DNA of 64,000 nt from CAZFER01 sp964517495 (GTDB lineage: Bacteria; Hinthialibacterota; Hinthialibacteria; Hinthialibacterales; Hinthialibacteraceae), in assembly GCA_964517495.1 (NCBI GenBank), contig CAZFER010000008.1:1-64000 (forward strand). Direction: 5' to 3'. Below the pieces are notes generated by a model, which was given only the letters and a program-made list of their open reading frames with translations, ran no database searches and was not told the DNA's origin. Each line of letters opens with the position of its first letter. Positions within the stretch are counted from its first letter, which is position 1. Made by a program: the position numbers and the translations under genes. Shown here in pieces: positions 1 through 9,694 of this stretch.

Positions 1-86
1 GGGTTACGCTTCATCCGCTTGGGCGGATTCCGCTTTTAACCCACCCTACCAAACTGGGGAGCACCGGCTGGAAGCCGATGCTCCCC
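1..86. repeat. Structured intergenic repeat fragment with hairpin
   Basis: The first 50 bases resemble the widespread GGGTTA...TAACCC-type intergenic elements that fold back on themselves. They are followed by a strong hairpin at 56-86: GGGGAGCA pairs with TGCTCCCC, with an inner CGGCT/AGCCG stem and one mismatch. A related TAGGATGGGTT...AACCCATC stretch lies at 8281-8329. No open frame crosses it. It could be the tail of a dispersed repeat or a terminator of a gene left of the window; nothing further is seen before the next gene. Confidence 0.4.
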
Positions 87-238
87 GTATTTGTACCTTG
101 ACACCTCGGAGATGTATCCAAGGTGGTTTTCAAGGGTAAAGAACAGCGTCTTGTCCTTGCCACTCGATGATTTAAAAACAATTCATATTATGATATGTTG
201 TGTCAATAAATCAAAACTATCCAAAAGGGAGAGGCAGC

Positions 239-2314
239 ATGGATCATAAACAACTGACACGAAGACGGTTTTTGGAAATAAATGTATTTACGGGTGCGGC
301 ATGTTGGACTGCAACACATACTGGCTTTGCGGAACCTGAGAATACGCTTAAGCCCACTGAGTTCATCGGTGGATTAAAAAAGGAAAGCGGAGAATCGCCA
401 TTGCCGAATGGGTTGTGGTATACCGCTTCGGAGCCGAGACAGGGTTTGCTTTATACCTTTGAAAAAGGGCGGCTGGCTAATGCTGATTATTTGACCTTTG
501 ACCTTTTGGCAGATGATGAGGATTTGATCGTTTTTATGATTCATTTGCGCGAGGGTGAAAATGGCCCCGCTTTTACTCTTCATTATAAAGGGCTGAACCA
601 ATGCCAGGCTCGGGTGCGTTTTCCGCTGGCCGCCACTGATATGAACCGCTGGCGGCTGGAGCGTGAGGCGGCGTGGCTAAAGCCCATCTGCGGCGGTGAA
701 CGGGTGGATTTAAAAGAAGTAGACCAGTTGACACTTACAATACATCGCAAAAGCACGCGTCCAGCGCGATGGTGCCAAACACCTATCATCATCATGAATG
801 AGGAACCAGTAAAATTGGATGATCCCATCCTGCCTAAGGGTAAATTGCTCGACGAAATCGGGCAGAGCCTAATCCATAAGTGGCCAGGACAGACGAAAAA
901 TGCAAACGAACTCACCCAGCGATTGAAAACGCAATACAAAACGGCGGACCAGAAAAACTGGCCGGAGTTCTTCACCAGTTGGGGTGGATGGAAAGCACGA
1001 AAGGCTGATGCCACCGGTTTCTTTTCCACCCATCATGATGGTGAGCGCTGGTGGCTGGTTGATCCGGAAGGGCACCTTTTTTGGTCGGCGGGGCTTGATT
1101 GTGTGCGGGCGGGGATTTACACCTTTCGTGAAGGATTGGAAAAAGCTCTCACTTTTTTGCCCGACCGCCAGGGAGATTATAAATCAATCTATGGCCGCCA
1201 ATCGATCGATTATTTAATGGCTAATTTTATTCGCACCTTTGGGCCGGATAAATGGTATGAGCATTGGGAACGCATTACCCTCTCGCTGATGAAGGATTTT
1301 GGATTTAACACGGTTGCCAATTGGTCGGATTGGCAAATTGCCCGAAGGGCCAGGTTTCCTTATGTACGGCCATTGTCGTCAAATTTTGGGCGGTCGAAAC
1401 GAATATACCGCGATTTCCCGGATGTGTTCCATCCCGACTTTAAAAAGGATGCGGAAGATTACGCTCAACAGCTGTTGAATACTCGCGATGATCCCGCGTT
1501 GATTGGCTACTTTTTGATGAATGAACCGACATGGGGTTTTTCACGTGAAGCACCGGCGGCAGGAATGCTTTTCAATACACCTCAATGCGAAACGCGCAAA
1601 GCGTTAAGCCGTTTTTTGAGTGATAAATATGGAGACAATGCATCATTATCCAAAGCCTGGAAGATTAAAACCACATTCGATGCCATTGCTAAAGGTTTTT
1701 GGAAAACACGCTTAACTACTGAGGCCAATCGTGATTTATTCGCCTTCAGCAAAGTAATGGTGGAACGGTTGTTTGGTACGCTAAGTGATACATGCAAGAA
1801 AACCGATCCCCACCATTTAAATTTAGGGATTCGCTATCAAGGTGTACCGCCGGAGTGGACGGTGCCGGGTATGAGAAATTTCGATGTTTTCAGCATGAAC
1901 TGCTATCGGGAACGGGTTCCTGCCGATGTTTGCAAACGCATAGGTGATATGCTAAAAATGCCAGTGGTCATCGGTGAATACCACTTTGGGGCACTGGATG
2001 TTGGATTGCCCTCACCGGGATTGGTGCATGTGCGCAGCCAGGAAGATCGGGGCAAGGCCTATCGCTACTACCTCGAAACAGCAGCAGCGATCCCGCAATG
2101 TGTGGGTGTGCATTACTTTACCCTGTATGATCAATCCGCGGTGGGACGTTTCGATGGCGAGAACTATAACATTGGCTTTTTGGATGTATGCAACAAACCC
2201 TATGAGCCATTGATCAACGCCGCCCGTATTAGCCATGAGCGCATGTATTCATTGGCCGCTGGTGAGGTGGAACCGTATGATGATCCACCGGAATATTTAC
2301 CACGGTTGTTTTAA
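239..2314 (+). CDS. Exported GH50-like (agarase-type) glycoside hydrolase
   Basis: A 691-residue secreted enzyme predicted to cleave a galactan-type or related polysaccharide. The start is set at the ATG at 239, preceded by GGGAGAGG, rather than the GTG at 200. The N-terminus carries a twin-arginine motif (TRRRFLE) and a hydrophobic stretch, so export is probably by Tat. After an N-terminal beta-rich region comes RWWLVDPEGHLF at about residues 270-281, typical of GH50-like proteins, then a TIM barrel. The clan GH-A acid/base is seen in MNEPTW (Glu429), and the nucleophile in GEYHFGALD (Glu580), which is very like GH50 agarases. A sulfatase follows after 24 bases and probably shares its transcript, pointing to a sulfated substrate. 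Family assignment is from motifs; substrate is inferred. Confidence 0.8.
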   Translation: MDHKQLTRRRFLEINVFTGAACWTATHTGFAEPENTLKPTEFIGGLKKESGESPLPNGLWYTASEPRQGLLYTFEKGRLANADYLTFDLLADDEDLIVFMIHLREGENGPAFTLHYKGLNQCQARVRFPLAATDMNRWRLEREAAWLKPICGGERVDLKEVDQLTLTIHRKSTRPARWCQTPIIIMNEEPVKLDDPILPKGKLLDEIGQSLIHKWPGQTKNANELTQRLKTQYKTADQKNWPEFFTSWGGWKARKADATGFFSTHHDGERWWLVDPEGHLFWSAGLDCVRAGIYTFREGLEKALTFLPDRQGDYKSIYGRQSIDYLMANFIRTFGPDKWYEHWERITLSLMKDFGFNTVANWSDWQIARRARFPYVRPLSSNFGRSKRIYRDFPDVFHPDFKKDAEDYAQQLLNTRDDPALIGYFLMNEPTWGFSREAPAAGMLFNTPQCETRKALSRFLSDKYGDNASLSKAWKIKTTFDAIAKGFWKTRLTTEANRDLFAFSKVMVERLFGTLSDTCKKTDPHHLNLGIRYQGVPPEWTVPGMRNFDVFSMNCYRERVPADVCKRIGDMLKMPVVIGEYHFGALDVGLPSPGLVHVRSQEDRGKAYRYYLETAAAIPQCVGVHYFTLYDQSAVGRFDGENYNIGFLDVCNKPYEPLINAARISHERMYSLAAGEVEPYDDPPEYLPRLF

Positions 2315-2338
2315 AGATAAATTGGAAAGGATTGCACT

Positions 2339-4105
2339 ATGTATAACCATACCTTAAAACGCCGTACATTCGTATCAACCGTCGGACTGGGGGCCATGTC
2401 CATTGGTCTGGCTTCGCAAGGATGGGGGGCATCAGATCAATCGCCGAATGTTATATTGATCATGACCGATGACCAAGGCTGGGGGGATATTCATTCCCAT
2501 GACAACGATGTGATCGAAACACCGGTGTTGGATCAACTGGCTGAGGAGGGAGCACGGTTTGAACGTTTTTATGCCAGCCCTGTGTGTGCCCCAACACGTG
2601 CGAGCTTGTTGACCGGTCGTTATTCGATGCGATCGGGTGTGCATGGTGTTACACGCGGTTTTGAGACCATGCGTGCGGATGAAACCACCATCGCCGAGGT
2701 CTTCAAAGCGAATGGCTATGCAACTGGATGTTTCGGCAAATGGCATAATGGTGCTCATTATCCTCAGCATCCCAACGGGCAGGGTTTCGATGAGTTCTTG
2801 GGTTTCTGCGCTGGACATTGGAACAACTATTTCGACACCAAACTGGATCACAATGGAAAGATGATCACGACAGAGGGCTACATTACTGATGTATTAACCG
2901 ATGCAGCGCTTGATTTTATCGGCCAACATAAAAACGATCCTTTCTTTTGTTATATTCCTTACAACGCGCCGCACTCCCCGTGGCAGGTGCCGGATAAATA
3001 CTTTGATAAATATAAGGCCAAGGGCCTGGATGATGTGACAGCTTGTGCCTATGGCATGTGTGAAAATATTGACGATAATGTCGGGCGAATTCTAAGCAGA
3101 TTGGATAAACTTGGTCTGGCAGAGGATACCATTGTATTATTTCTGACAGATAACGGCCCTAATACAGACCGTTATAATGGCAATATGCGCGGGCGCAAAG
3201 GCAGTGCCGATGAAGGTGGTGTGCGTGTTCCACTGTTTATTCGCTGGCCGGGGAAAATTGAAGCGGGTAGCACGGTTGAGAAAATCGCCGCTCATATCGA
3301 TATTCTACCCACCTTGGCAGCATTGACCGGTGTTAAAATGCCGGAGACCAAACCGCTTGATGGCAAGAGCCTGAAACCATTGCTGCAGGGCAAGGATGGC
3401 GATTGGCCAGACCGAAAGCTCTATACTCATTGGGGAAACCGCGGTGCAGTGCGAACTCAGCGCTGGCGGGCGGTAAATCAACGAGGGAATTGGCGTTTGC
3501 ATGATATGAAGAATGATCCTGAGCAAAGCAAAGACGTGTCGGATAAACATCCCAAGGTATTGCAGGAATTAAAGAATGCCTATGAAGCCTGGTGGGCGGA
3601 TGTCACCAAAGATGGCTTTGATCCGATTCCCACCGCGGTTGGCTATCGACAAAGCCCGGAAGTCATGCTGCCCGGCCATGAAGCCTACTTACACCCACAA
3701 AAGGGAGATGGCATCGCTTATAACGGACCGTCTGGCTGGGCTAATGATTGGGTGGATAACTGGACGGATACGGATGCCTATCCCTATTGGGATATCGAGG
3801 TTATGGAGGAAGGACACTACGATATCAGTTTATTCTACAATTGCCCAAAAGAGAGTGTGGGGACAAAAATTAAAGTTGAAGTGGGTGATAGAAGCCTCGA
3901 TGGTCAAGTAAAGGAAGCCTTTAATCCTGATCCCATCCCCAGCCCTGACCGTGTGCCCCGTAAAGAGGTGTATGAAAAGAAATGGAAACAGTTGAAACTT
4001 GGTACGGTTGAATTGGATCGTGGGCGTACTCAATTGAAGGTTAAAGCACTTAACAAACCGGGGGAGGAAGTGATGGAACTGAAAGCGGTGTTGATTTATG
4101 GATAA
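2339..4105 (+). CDS. Exported arylsulfatase (sulfatase family S1)
   Basis: A 588-residue sulfatase that would hydrolyse sulfate esters, probably from a polysaccharide. It starts at ATG 2339 behind GGAAAGG. The N-terminus KRRTFVSTVGLGAMS is a Tat-type signal. NVILIMTDDQGWGD (about residues 37-50) supplies the metal-binding aspartates, and CAPTRASLLTGR supplies the Cys83 that is converted to formylglycine (CxPxR motif). The GKWHNG and TDNGP motifs complete the active site. The last 120 residues form an extra beta-rich domain rather than the short tail usual in arylsulfatases and may bind carbohydrate. It is directly downstream of the GH50-like hydrolase, and a strong hairpin follows. A formylglycine-generating enzyme is not in this window. 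The family is certain; the substrate is not. Confidence 0.9.
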   Translation: MYNHTLKRRTFVSTVGLGAMSIGLASQGWGASDQSPNVILIMTDDQGWGDIHSHDNDVIETPVLDQLAEEGARFERFYASPVCAPTRASLLTGRYSMRSGVHGVTRGFETMRADETTIAEVFKANGYATGCFGKWHNGAHYPQHPNGQGFDEFLGFCAGHWNNYFDTKLDHNGKMITTEGYITDVLTDAALDFIGQHKNDPFFCYIPYNAPHSPWQVPDKYFDKYKAKGLDDVTACAYGMCENIDDNVGRILSRLDKLGLAEDTIVLFLTDNGPNTDRYNGNMRGRKGSADEGGVRVPLFIRWPGKIEAGSTVEKIAAHIDILPTLAALTGVKMPETKPLDGKSLKPLLQGKDGDWPDRKLYTHWGNRGAVRTQRWRAVNQRGNWRLHDMKNDPEQSKDVSDKHPKVLQELKNAYEAWWADVTKDGFDPIPTAVGYRQSPEVMLPGHEAYLHPQKGDGIAYNGPSGWANDWVDNWTDTDAYPYWDIEVMEEGHYDISLFYNCPKESVGTKIKVEVGDRSLDGQVKEAFNPDPIPSPDRVPRKEVYEKKWKQLKLGTVELDRGRTQLKVKALNKPGEEVMELKAVLIYG

Positions 4106-4109
4106 ATAA

Positions 4110-4143
4110 CAACAACGGCCTGGCAAATGCCAGGCCGTTGTTG
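4110..4143. terminator. Bidirectional terminator hairpin
   Basis: A perfect 16-bp inverted repeat (4110-4125 with 4128-4143), GC-rich in the middle and closed by a very short loop, lies between the convergent sulfatase and foldase genes. There is no long T-run on either side, but position and symmetry fit termination in both directions. Confidence 0.7.
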
Positions 4144-4170
4144 ATCATTCATGTTCAATATACAACCGGA

Positions 4171-6018
4171 TTACTTTGAAGCATCCTCTACCGGATCGAG
4201 TTTTATGCGTTCCAAATTACTTGGATTAAATGTATATAGCCGATCAAACACGATTTCGATCTTATCAGGATCGACCAATTTATTCATATACTCCTGAAGG
4301 ACTTCATTCCGTTTTTCACCTAGAATGCCTTGTTCACATCGCTGCTGAATCTGAGAATTTTCAAATTCCATTGGTTCTCGTTCCGGTTTTTCATAACAGA
4401 TCAAAACATAATACGCATCCCCATCCTTGATGGGTTCTGTTGTGTATTCACCTTCATCCAGTTTTACAGCCTGGCTCAAAACGCGGCGGGGTAGTTCTTC
4501 TGAGCGGCTATCAACCATGCCCACATCGCCCCCCCGTTCAGCGGTACCGCTTTCAGATAATCCCCGGGCGATGTCCACAAAGGGTTTTCCCTGCTCCAAT
4601 CGGCTGATAGCCAATTGGGCTTTTTCTTCAGCGGCTTGTTGGGCTTTAAAGACCTGATATTTGTTTTCCTCGTTTTTAGGGGTGATTCGGAAGGTCATCT
4701 CGCCGATATGGGCTTTTTGAGGTTTTAAGAACATTCTTGAATTCTTTTCGTAATATGCCTGCATTTCTTCCTCGGTTATGGGATTTTCTTCAAGGTATTG
4801 CTCCACAATACGATCCCACCAGGTGTTATATAATTGCCTAATACGGTAAGTTTTAACATACGTTTGATAAGCAGGGATGGTCTCATAATTGAGGTCTTTG
4901 GCCAGTTTGGCTGTAATATAACGATAAGCAATGCGCTCACGTGCATTTTTAATGACACGTTCTTCGAATTCAGATTCAGATTCAGATTCGTTACTACTTT
5001 TTTTAAGGTTTGTCCCTCTGAGTTGTGGATAGTCAGCCAAAGGAATGGTTTGGCCGTATACTTCCAAAACCAGCGTATTGGGATCAGCATTTTCATCGAA
5101 GAGAACCTGAGGATTAAATTTGGTAATTGCTTCAGGCCAGTGGTTAAAAAGGATTTTTTGTTTCCAGCGGCTGAAGGCTTCGTTGCGCAATTGAACAATA
5201 AGACGGCTTTTCACCCGTTCAAATGGATCGTAGGATTCGGGCGTTAACGTTTCTAGCTTCAAAATTTCATAGCCATATCGCGTTTGAATAATATCGCTAA
5301 CATCGCCCTGCTTCATTGAGAGCAAAGCATCTTCGAGTTTGGGATTTATCGCCTGATCGGGTTTATACTCGCGGCTATAAAGGGGACCGACCAGTGCGCC
5401 CTTCTTTGAAGAGTCAGAGAATTTCTTGGCTATTTCAACAAAATCTGATCCCGCCCGGATCAATGCGAGAGCTTTTTCCGCACGTTCTTTGGCCTCGGCT
5501 TTCACTTCTTCAGGCATATCAATGGTGCGGAAAAATATGTGTCTAAATGTAAATTGGAGGGGCTTGTGATAATCCTCCTTATTTTCCTCATAGCGTGCTT
5601 TTAATTTGTTTTCATCCGGTTTAAATGCCTTATAAAATTGATGATATTCATAAAATTTCGAGAGCCAATCGGCCTGCAAATCCTGATTGAAAACCTGGTA
5701 TTCATTTTCATCGGTGTATCCGTTTTCTCTAGCCAAGTCTGCCACTTTATGCTCAAAAAGTGAGCTACGCACGATGGTTTGCATCGCTTGTTTGCGTTGT
5801 TCTTCATTTTCAGCCTGTATGCGCCCAAGGCGGTATTGTTCGTAAACAACAAAATACCCCAATGACATTTCCATATCACCATATCGAATGGCAGGCGTAT
5901 CAAATGGAATGGTTGAGTTGTACTTATCCTGAGATTGTGACTGAACCGAGGGGAGAAAGAGTATCAGGAATAAGAAAGGCACAAAAAATCGCTTCACCAT
6001 ATAGGTTGAATAGTTCAT
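4171..6018 (-). CDS. Periplasmic peptidyl-prolyl isomerase with two parvulin domains (SurA/PpiD-like)
   Basis: A 615-residue foldase predicted to assist folding of exported proteins. An N-terminal signal peptide (hydrophobic residues 11-27, ending near VQSQS) sends it to the periplasm. A helical SurA-like N-domain is followed by two PpiC/parvulin domains at about residues 155-258 (FRHIFFRT ... GPL ... ILKLETL) and 436-544 (IGEMTFRI ... GGDVGMV ... YYVLICYE). Two rotamase domains in one chain is the SurA layout, but this protein is longer than SurA (about 430 residues) and has a linker of about 175 residues between the domains. AGGGAGG lies upstream of the chosen start; Met7 is an alternative. 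It stands alone, divergent from acsA by 197 bases. Confidence 0.85.
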   Translation of the reverse strand: MNYSTYMVKRFFVPFLFLILFLPSVQSQSQDKYNSTIPFDTPAIRYGDMEMSLGYFVVYEQYRLGRIQAENEEQRKQAMQTIVRSSLFEHKVADLARENGYTDENEYQVFNQDLQADWLSKFYEYHQFYKAFKPDENKLKARYEENKEDYHKPLQFTFRHIFFRTIDMPEEVKAEAKERAEKALALIRAGSDFVEIAKKFSDSSKKGALVGPLYSREYKPDQAINPKLEDALLSMKQGDVSDIIQTRYGYEILKLETLTPESYDPFERVKSRLIVQLRNEAFSRWKQKILFNHWPEAITKFNPQVLFDENADPNTLVLEVYGQTIPLADYPQLRGTNLKKSSNESESESEFEERVIKNARERIAYRYITAKLAKDLNYETIPAYQTYVKTYRIRQLYNTWWDRIVEQYLEENPITEEEMQAYYEKNSRMFLKPQKAHIGEMTFRITPKNEENKYQVFKAQQAAEEKAQLAISRLEQGKPFVDIARGLSESGTAERGGDVGMVDSRSEELPRRVLSQAVKLDEGEYTTEPIKDGDAYYVLICYEKPEREPMEFENSQIQQRCEQGILGEKRNEVLQEYMNKLVDPDKIEIVFDRLYTFNPSNLERIKLDPVEDASK

Positions 6019-6215
6019 AACTTGAAAAAACCTCCCTAATTTGTTTTTTTGTTTCTTAAACCAAAGGAGTATTTTACATCAATCCCATTCTTAACCAACT
6101 GGCTCCTCGGTGATTCCATTTAAAAAAACATGAACCGTGCTAATGTATTAAGTTGCGGACAACACGGTGTGGAACAAAAAATAAAACAATCTACTGATCG
6201 GGAGTGTGATAGACG

Positions 6216-8162
6216 ATGAACGAACTCGCGACATATGCGACTATTGATGCCTTACTTCAAGAGGGACGGCGATTTGACCCACCTGAAGCATTCAAAGCAA
6301 AGGCCAACGTTAATGATAATTCTCTTTATGATTTAGCCTCAAAGGATAGGGAAGCTTTTTGGGAACAAATGGCGGAAGGATTGGACTGGTTTAAGAAATG
6401 GGACAAAACATTGGAATGGAACCCTCCCTTCGCCAAATGGTTTGTTGGGGGAAAATTAAACGCTAGTTATAATTGCCTGGATCGCCATGTAAAAAACGGG
6501 ATCCGAAACAAGGCCGCCATTATTTGGGAAGGTGAACCCGGTGATCAGCGAACCTTCACGTATTGGGATTTATACCGCGATGTGAACAAATTCGCCAATT
6601 GCCTGAAAGGCCTTGGGGTAAAGAAAGGGGATGTGGTTGCTTTTTATATGCCCATGATCCCCGAAATGGTTATCGGGATATTGGCCTGTGCCCGAATTGG
6701 TGCTGTCCATTCCGTGGTTTTCGGAGGATTCAGCCCTGATGCTTTGCGTGACCGTATAAACGATGCCCAAGCAAAAGTTCTTATGACGGCGGATGGTGGT
6801 TACCGCCGTGGAAATTTAATCCCCCTCAAACATGATGCCGATTTAGCGATGCGGGATACTCCTTCAATCGAACATGTCGTAATCGTCAAACGAGGTGACT
6901 TTCCCCTTCACGTCAAAGAAGGACGTGACCATTGGTACCACCGCTTAATGCAGGAAGTGGATAACTATTGTGAACCGGAACCAATGGATGCTGAGGATTT
7001 GCTCTATATTTTGTACACCTCAGGAACCACAGGAAAACCCAAAGGCATCATGCATACCACTGGCGGTTATATGACCGGTGTTTATGCGACCACGAAATAT
7101 GTGTTCGATTTAAAACCGGAGGATGTATTTTGGTGTTCTGCTGATATTGGCTGGGTGACTGGCCATAGTTATGTGATTTACGGCCCTATGGCCAATGGGG
7201 CCACCCAAGTGATGTATGAGGGCGCACCCGACTGGCCTGACCGCGACCGGTTTTGGGAATTGGTGGAAAAATATGGCGTGACTATTTTTTATACCGCCCC
7301 TACAGCGATTCGAGCCTTCATGAAGTGGGGCACGGAATGGCCTGCAAAACACGATATGAGTACCTTGCGTTTGCTGGGAACGGTGGGTGAGCCCATCAAT
7401 CCCGAAGCCTGGATGTGGTACCATCAACATATCGGGGGTGGAAAATGCCCCATCGTCGATACGTGGTGGCAAACCGAAACCGGAAGCATTATGATCACCC
7501 CTCTCCCAGGTGTAACCTGGGCTAAACCGGGTTCGGCCACTATTCCTTTTCCTGGCATCGATGCCGAGATCTTCACTGAAGAGGGTAAAAAGGTCGATGT
7601 CGGCGGAGGTTATCTCGTCATTAAATCGCCCTGGCCTTCCATGTTACGGGGAATTTATGGTGATCAGGAGCGGTTCAAAGAACAATATTGGAGCAAATAT
7701 GAGAATACCTACTTCGCAGGAGACGGGGCCAAGCTGGATGAAGATGGTTATTTCTGGGTTCTGGGACGTGTGGATGATGTAATTAACGTTTCTGGCCACC
7801 GGATTTCCACTATGGAAGTAGAGAGTGCTCTGGTCGATCATTCCTCTGTGGCGGAATCAGCCGTGATTGGAATTCATCACGATGTGAAAGGCCAGGCTAT
7901 AGCTGCCTTTGTGACATTAAAAGAGGGCAATGATCCCAGCATCAATATGGAAAAGAACTTAAAAGAACACGTCGCGCAAAAAATAGGTCCCATTGCCAAA
8001 CCTGAGAAAATCATCTTCTCTGCCGATCTTCCTAAAACACGAAGCGGGAAGATCATGCGGCGTCTTTTGCGCGATATCGCCGAAGGCAAAGCCTTGGGTG
8101 ATACAACCACCCTGGCGGATGCATCTGTAGTTGAACGCTTGAAACGCACGTATGAAGAATAA
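6216..8162 (+). CDS. acsA: Acetyl-CoA synthetase (AMP-forming)
   Basis: A 648-residue enzyme that activates acetate to acetyl-CoA via acetyl-AMP, of the usual family length (about 650). It has the N-terminal ACAS_N region, the adenylation P-loop-like motif [11 protein letters not shown] at residues 267-277, WWQTETGS, and the C-terminal [11 protein letters not shown] with Lys612, the lysine that is acetylated to switch off such enzymes. The start ATG follows GGGAG. The gene is monocistronic: divergent from the foldase upstream and closed by a strong hairpin 33 bases after its stop. Nothing in the sequence shows the regulator. Confidence 0.97.
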   Translation: MNELATYATIDALLQEGRRFDPPEAFKAKANVNDNSLYDLASKDREAFWEQMAEGLDWFKKWDKTLEWNPPFAKWFVGGKLNASYNCLDRHVKNGIRNKAAIIWEGEPGDQRTFTYWDLYRDVNKFANCLKGLGVKKGDVVAFYMPMIPEMVIGILACARIGAVHSVVFGGFSPDALRDRINDAQAKVLMTADGGYRRGNLIPLKHDADLAMRDTPSIEHVVIVKRGDFPLHVKEGRDHWYHRLMQEVDNYCEPEPMDAEDLLYILYTSGTTGKPKGIMHTTGGYMTGVYATTKYVFDLKPEDVFWCSADIGWVTGHSYVIYGPMANGATQVMYEGAPDWPDRDRFWELVEKYGVTIFYTAPTAIRAFMKWGTEWPAKHDMSTLRLLGTVGEPINPEAWMWYHQHIGGGKCPIVDTWWQTETGSIMITPLPGVTWAKPGSATIPFPGIDAEIFTEEGKKVDVGGGYLVIKSPWPSMLRGIYGDQERFKEQYWSKYENTYFAGDGAKLDEDGYFWVLGRVDDVINVSGHRISTMEVESALVDHSSVAESAVIGIHHDVKGQAIAAFVTLKEGNDPSINMEKNLKEHVAQKIGPIAKPEKIIFSADLPKTRSGKIMRRLLRDIAEGKALGDTTTLADASVVERLKRTYEE

Positions 8163-8194
8163 TCTTTAAATTTACACAAATTAGTTCGTATTGC

Positions 8195-8222
8195 AGGGGC
8201 AGGTTTGAAACCTGCCCCTTTT
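8195..8222 (+). terminator. acsA terminator
   Basis: A 12-bp perfect inverted repeat (8195-8206 with 8208-8219), containing GGGGCAGG/CCTGCCCC, is followed by a short T-run. The same GGGGCAGGTTT-type hairpin is a common dispersed intergenic motif in many genomes, so it may be a repeat recruited as a terminator. Confidence 0.75.
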
Positions 8223-8280
8223 GCCACCAATCATTCGGGCGGATTACTGATCCACCCGAACTGGATGTTGGAGCATCAGC

Positions 8281-8329
8281 AAGTAGGATGGGTTGCGTTG
8301 TTTAACCCATCGATGGAATGATGGGTCGA
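8281..8329. repeat. TAGGATGGGTT/AACCCATC-type intergenic element
   Basis: A short element with GTAGGATGGGTT and TTTAACCCATC arms, related in type to the complement of bases 1-50. It lies between acsA and the convergent metallophosphoesterase gene and is non-coding. Confidence 0.4.
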
Positions 8330-8355
8330 AAAAACGTGACCAATACCACGTTTTT
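8330..8355 (-). terminator. Terminator overlapping the stop of the metallophosphoesterase gene
   Basis: AAAAACGTG (8330-8338) pairs with CACGTTTTT (8347-8355) around an 8-base loop. Read on the minus strand it ends in a T-run. Its outer arm overlaps the TAA stop at 8354-8356, so the terminator begins inside the gene. Confidence 0.6.
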
Positions 8356-9430
8356 AGGGTGTGAATTCAATCAAGGTCATTTCCGGCGGACAGTTGAACC
8401 GTAAATCAGGAACGCCACTTAAATGTTCGCATCCAATCCCAGCGGATACGTTAAAACGAAGGTTCCCCACTTCTCGATATCCTTTTGCCCATTCAAAAGG
8501 AACATCACTCGCTATGGTTAAAGGCCCTATATAAGGAATCACCACCTGGCCGCCATGCGTATGACCCGCCAAACATAAATCGATTTCAAATCCCTCTGAA
8601 TGAAGCAGATAATCAGGACGATGCCCAAACAGGAGGGTAAAATCATCCTCCTGACAATTGGCAAGCCATTGGGCAATGGCTTCGGGATTTCCTTTGGCTG
8701 AATGATATAGCGAAAGTCCGTATAGATTCAGGCGGTTGGGGCCATCCTTAATCACATAAGACTCATCTTCAAGCATAATACAGCCACCCAGTCCATTTGT
8801 AGTCAAACGGTGGAGCTGATTATCCGTATCACCGTACACTCCAAAAAAGCCCAATCGCGGTTTAACCGTGCCGATCAATTCAGCTAACTTGCTGATTTCA
8901 GATTGAAAAGTGGCCGGAGGGATTTCTTGTACAAAATCTCCTGTGTGAATAACTAAATCCGGATTAAGTTCCCTGATTCGTTTGAACGTTCGCTCTTCAT
9001 ACCATCCCACACGATCCGATTGGGTGTCTGAAATATGCAAAAGCCGAATAGGCTGAACCCGTTTGGAACTGGTAAGGGAGAGCTGTTTGAGTTGCAGGTT
9101 ATGCGGCTCGATATGGGTGGCATAAATCCGTAAACCGATAAGGAGTATGCTTGTTCCTATGCAGGCCATTCCACCATAAAACAACATGTTGAATAATGGA
9201 TATTTTTTGAAATAGTAAAAAAGTAAAACAATCCCGGCAATCAGGCAAAGAATGGGAAAATAATACGTGTTGAAGTTATAAACCACTTTAACCATCTGGA
9301 AAAAGTGGAAGCCGCCTGATATCCAATTCCCCAACAATAGACAATTAACGAAAATAAAGAATAAGGGGGGAATACCTAAAATCAAGTAAAGTTCGCGCTG
9401 GCTGATTTTAAAAAAGGATAAATTTTTCAT
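8354..9430 (-). CDS. Membrane-anchored metallophosphoesterase with altered metal-site motifs
   Basis: A 358-residue protein with three or four N-terminal membrane helices (about residues 14-101) followed by a calcineurin-like phosphoesterase domain, as in YkuE/YaeI-type enzymes that act on lipid-linked phosphates. Visible motifs are HISDTQ (Asp135), HTGDF (Asp165), FGHRP (His270) and GHTHGG (289-294). Two positions are unusual: the normal DxH reads DTQ (His to Gln), and the normal GNHD/E reads GDTD (200-203). These changes touch metal ligands, so the activity could be modified or lost. It is a single gene convergent with acsA. Family is clear; the substrate is unknown. Confidence 0.75.
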   Translation of the reverse strand: MKNLSFFKISQRELYLILGIPPLFFIFVNCLLLGNWISGGFHFFQMVKVVYNFNTYYFPILCLIAGIVLLFYYFKKYPLFNMLFYGGMACIGTSILLIGLRIYATHIEPHNLQLKQLSLTSSKRVQPIRLLHISDTQSDRVGWYEERTFKRIRELNPDLVIHTGDFVQEIPPATFQSEISKLAELIGTVKPRLGFFGVYGDTDNQLHRLTTNGLGGCIMLEDESYVIKDGPNRLNLYGLSLYHSAKGNPEAIAQWLANCQEDDFTLLFGHRPDYLLHSEGFEIDLCLAGHTHGGQVVIPYIGPLTIASDVPFEWAKGYREVGNLRFNVSAGIGCEHLSGVPDLRFNCPPEMTLIEFTP

Positions 9431-9620
9431 TGATTTAAAATTGGGAATTCAAATCGAGGATTTCCCATTTTCTCTTAGTTTACTTGAGTTTTCATATCTC
9501 GATCCATTCTGTCAAGCGATTCATCTACCATCCACGTTTTCATGGCGCAATTAACCGGTATTGTTTATGTTTAACGGAAAATCGCCTTTCTTCCAATGCC
9601 AAATCTAAAGTTTGAATGGC

Positions 9621-9650
9621 TTGAAGTTACCAGATAGTTTAGGTTACAAT
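9621..9650 (+). promoter_or_regulatory. Likely sigma-70-type promoter of the ABC operon
   Basis: TTGAAG (9621-9626) and TACAAT (9645-9650) are separated by 18 bases and lie 44 bases upstream of the permease start. Both hexamers are one or two bases from the housekeeping consensus. Confidence 0.45.
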
Positions 9651-9694
9651 ATCTTAATACATACATCCCGTGCTAGTGGAGCATCTTTGGAATC

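Noticed and set aside
200..238. GTG at 200 as the start of the GH50-like gene
   Set aside because: The GGGAGAGG ribosome site lies inside this extension and serves the ATG at 239, which opens the twin-arginine signal.
583..1029. 148-codon minus-strand frame inside the GH50-like gene
   Set aside because: It is fully inside a gene with clear family motifs, has no family likeness of its own and no ribosome site.
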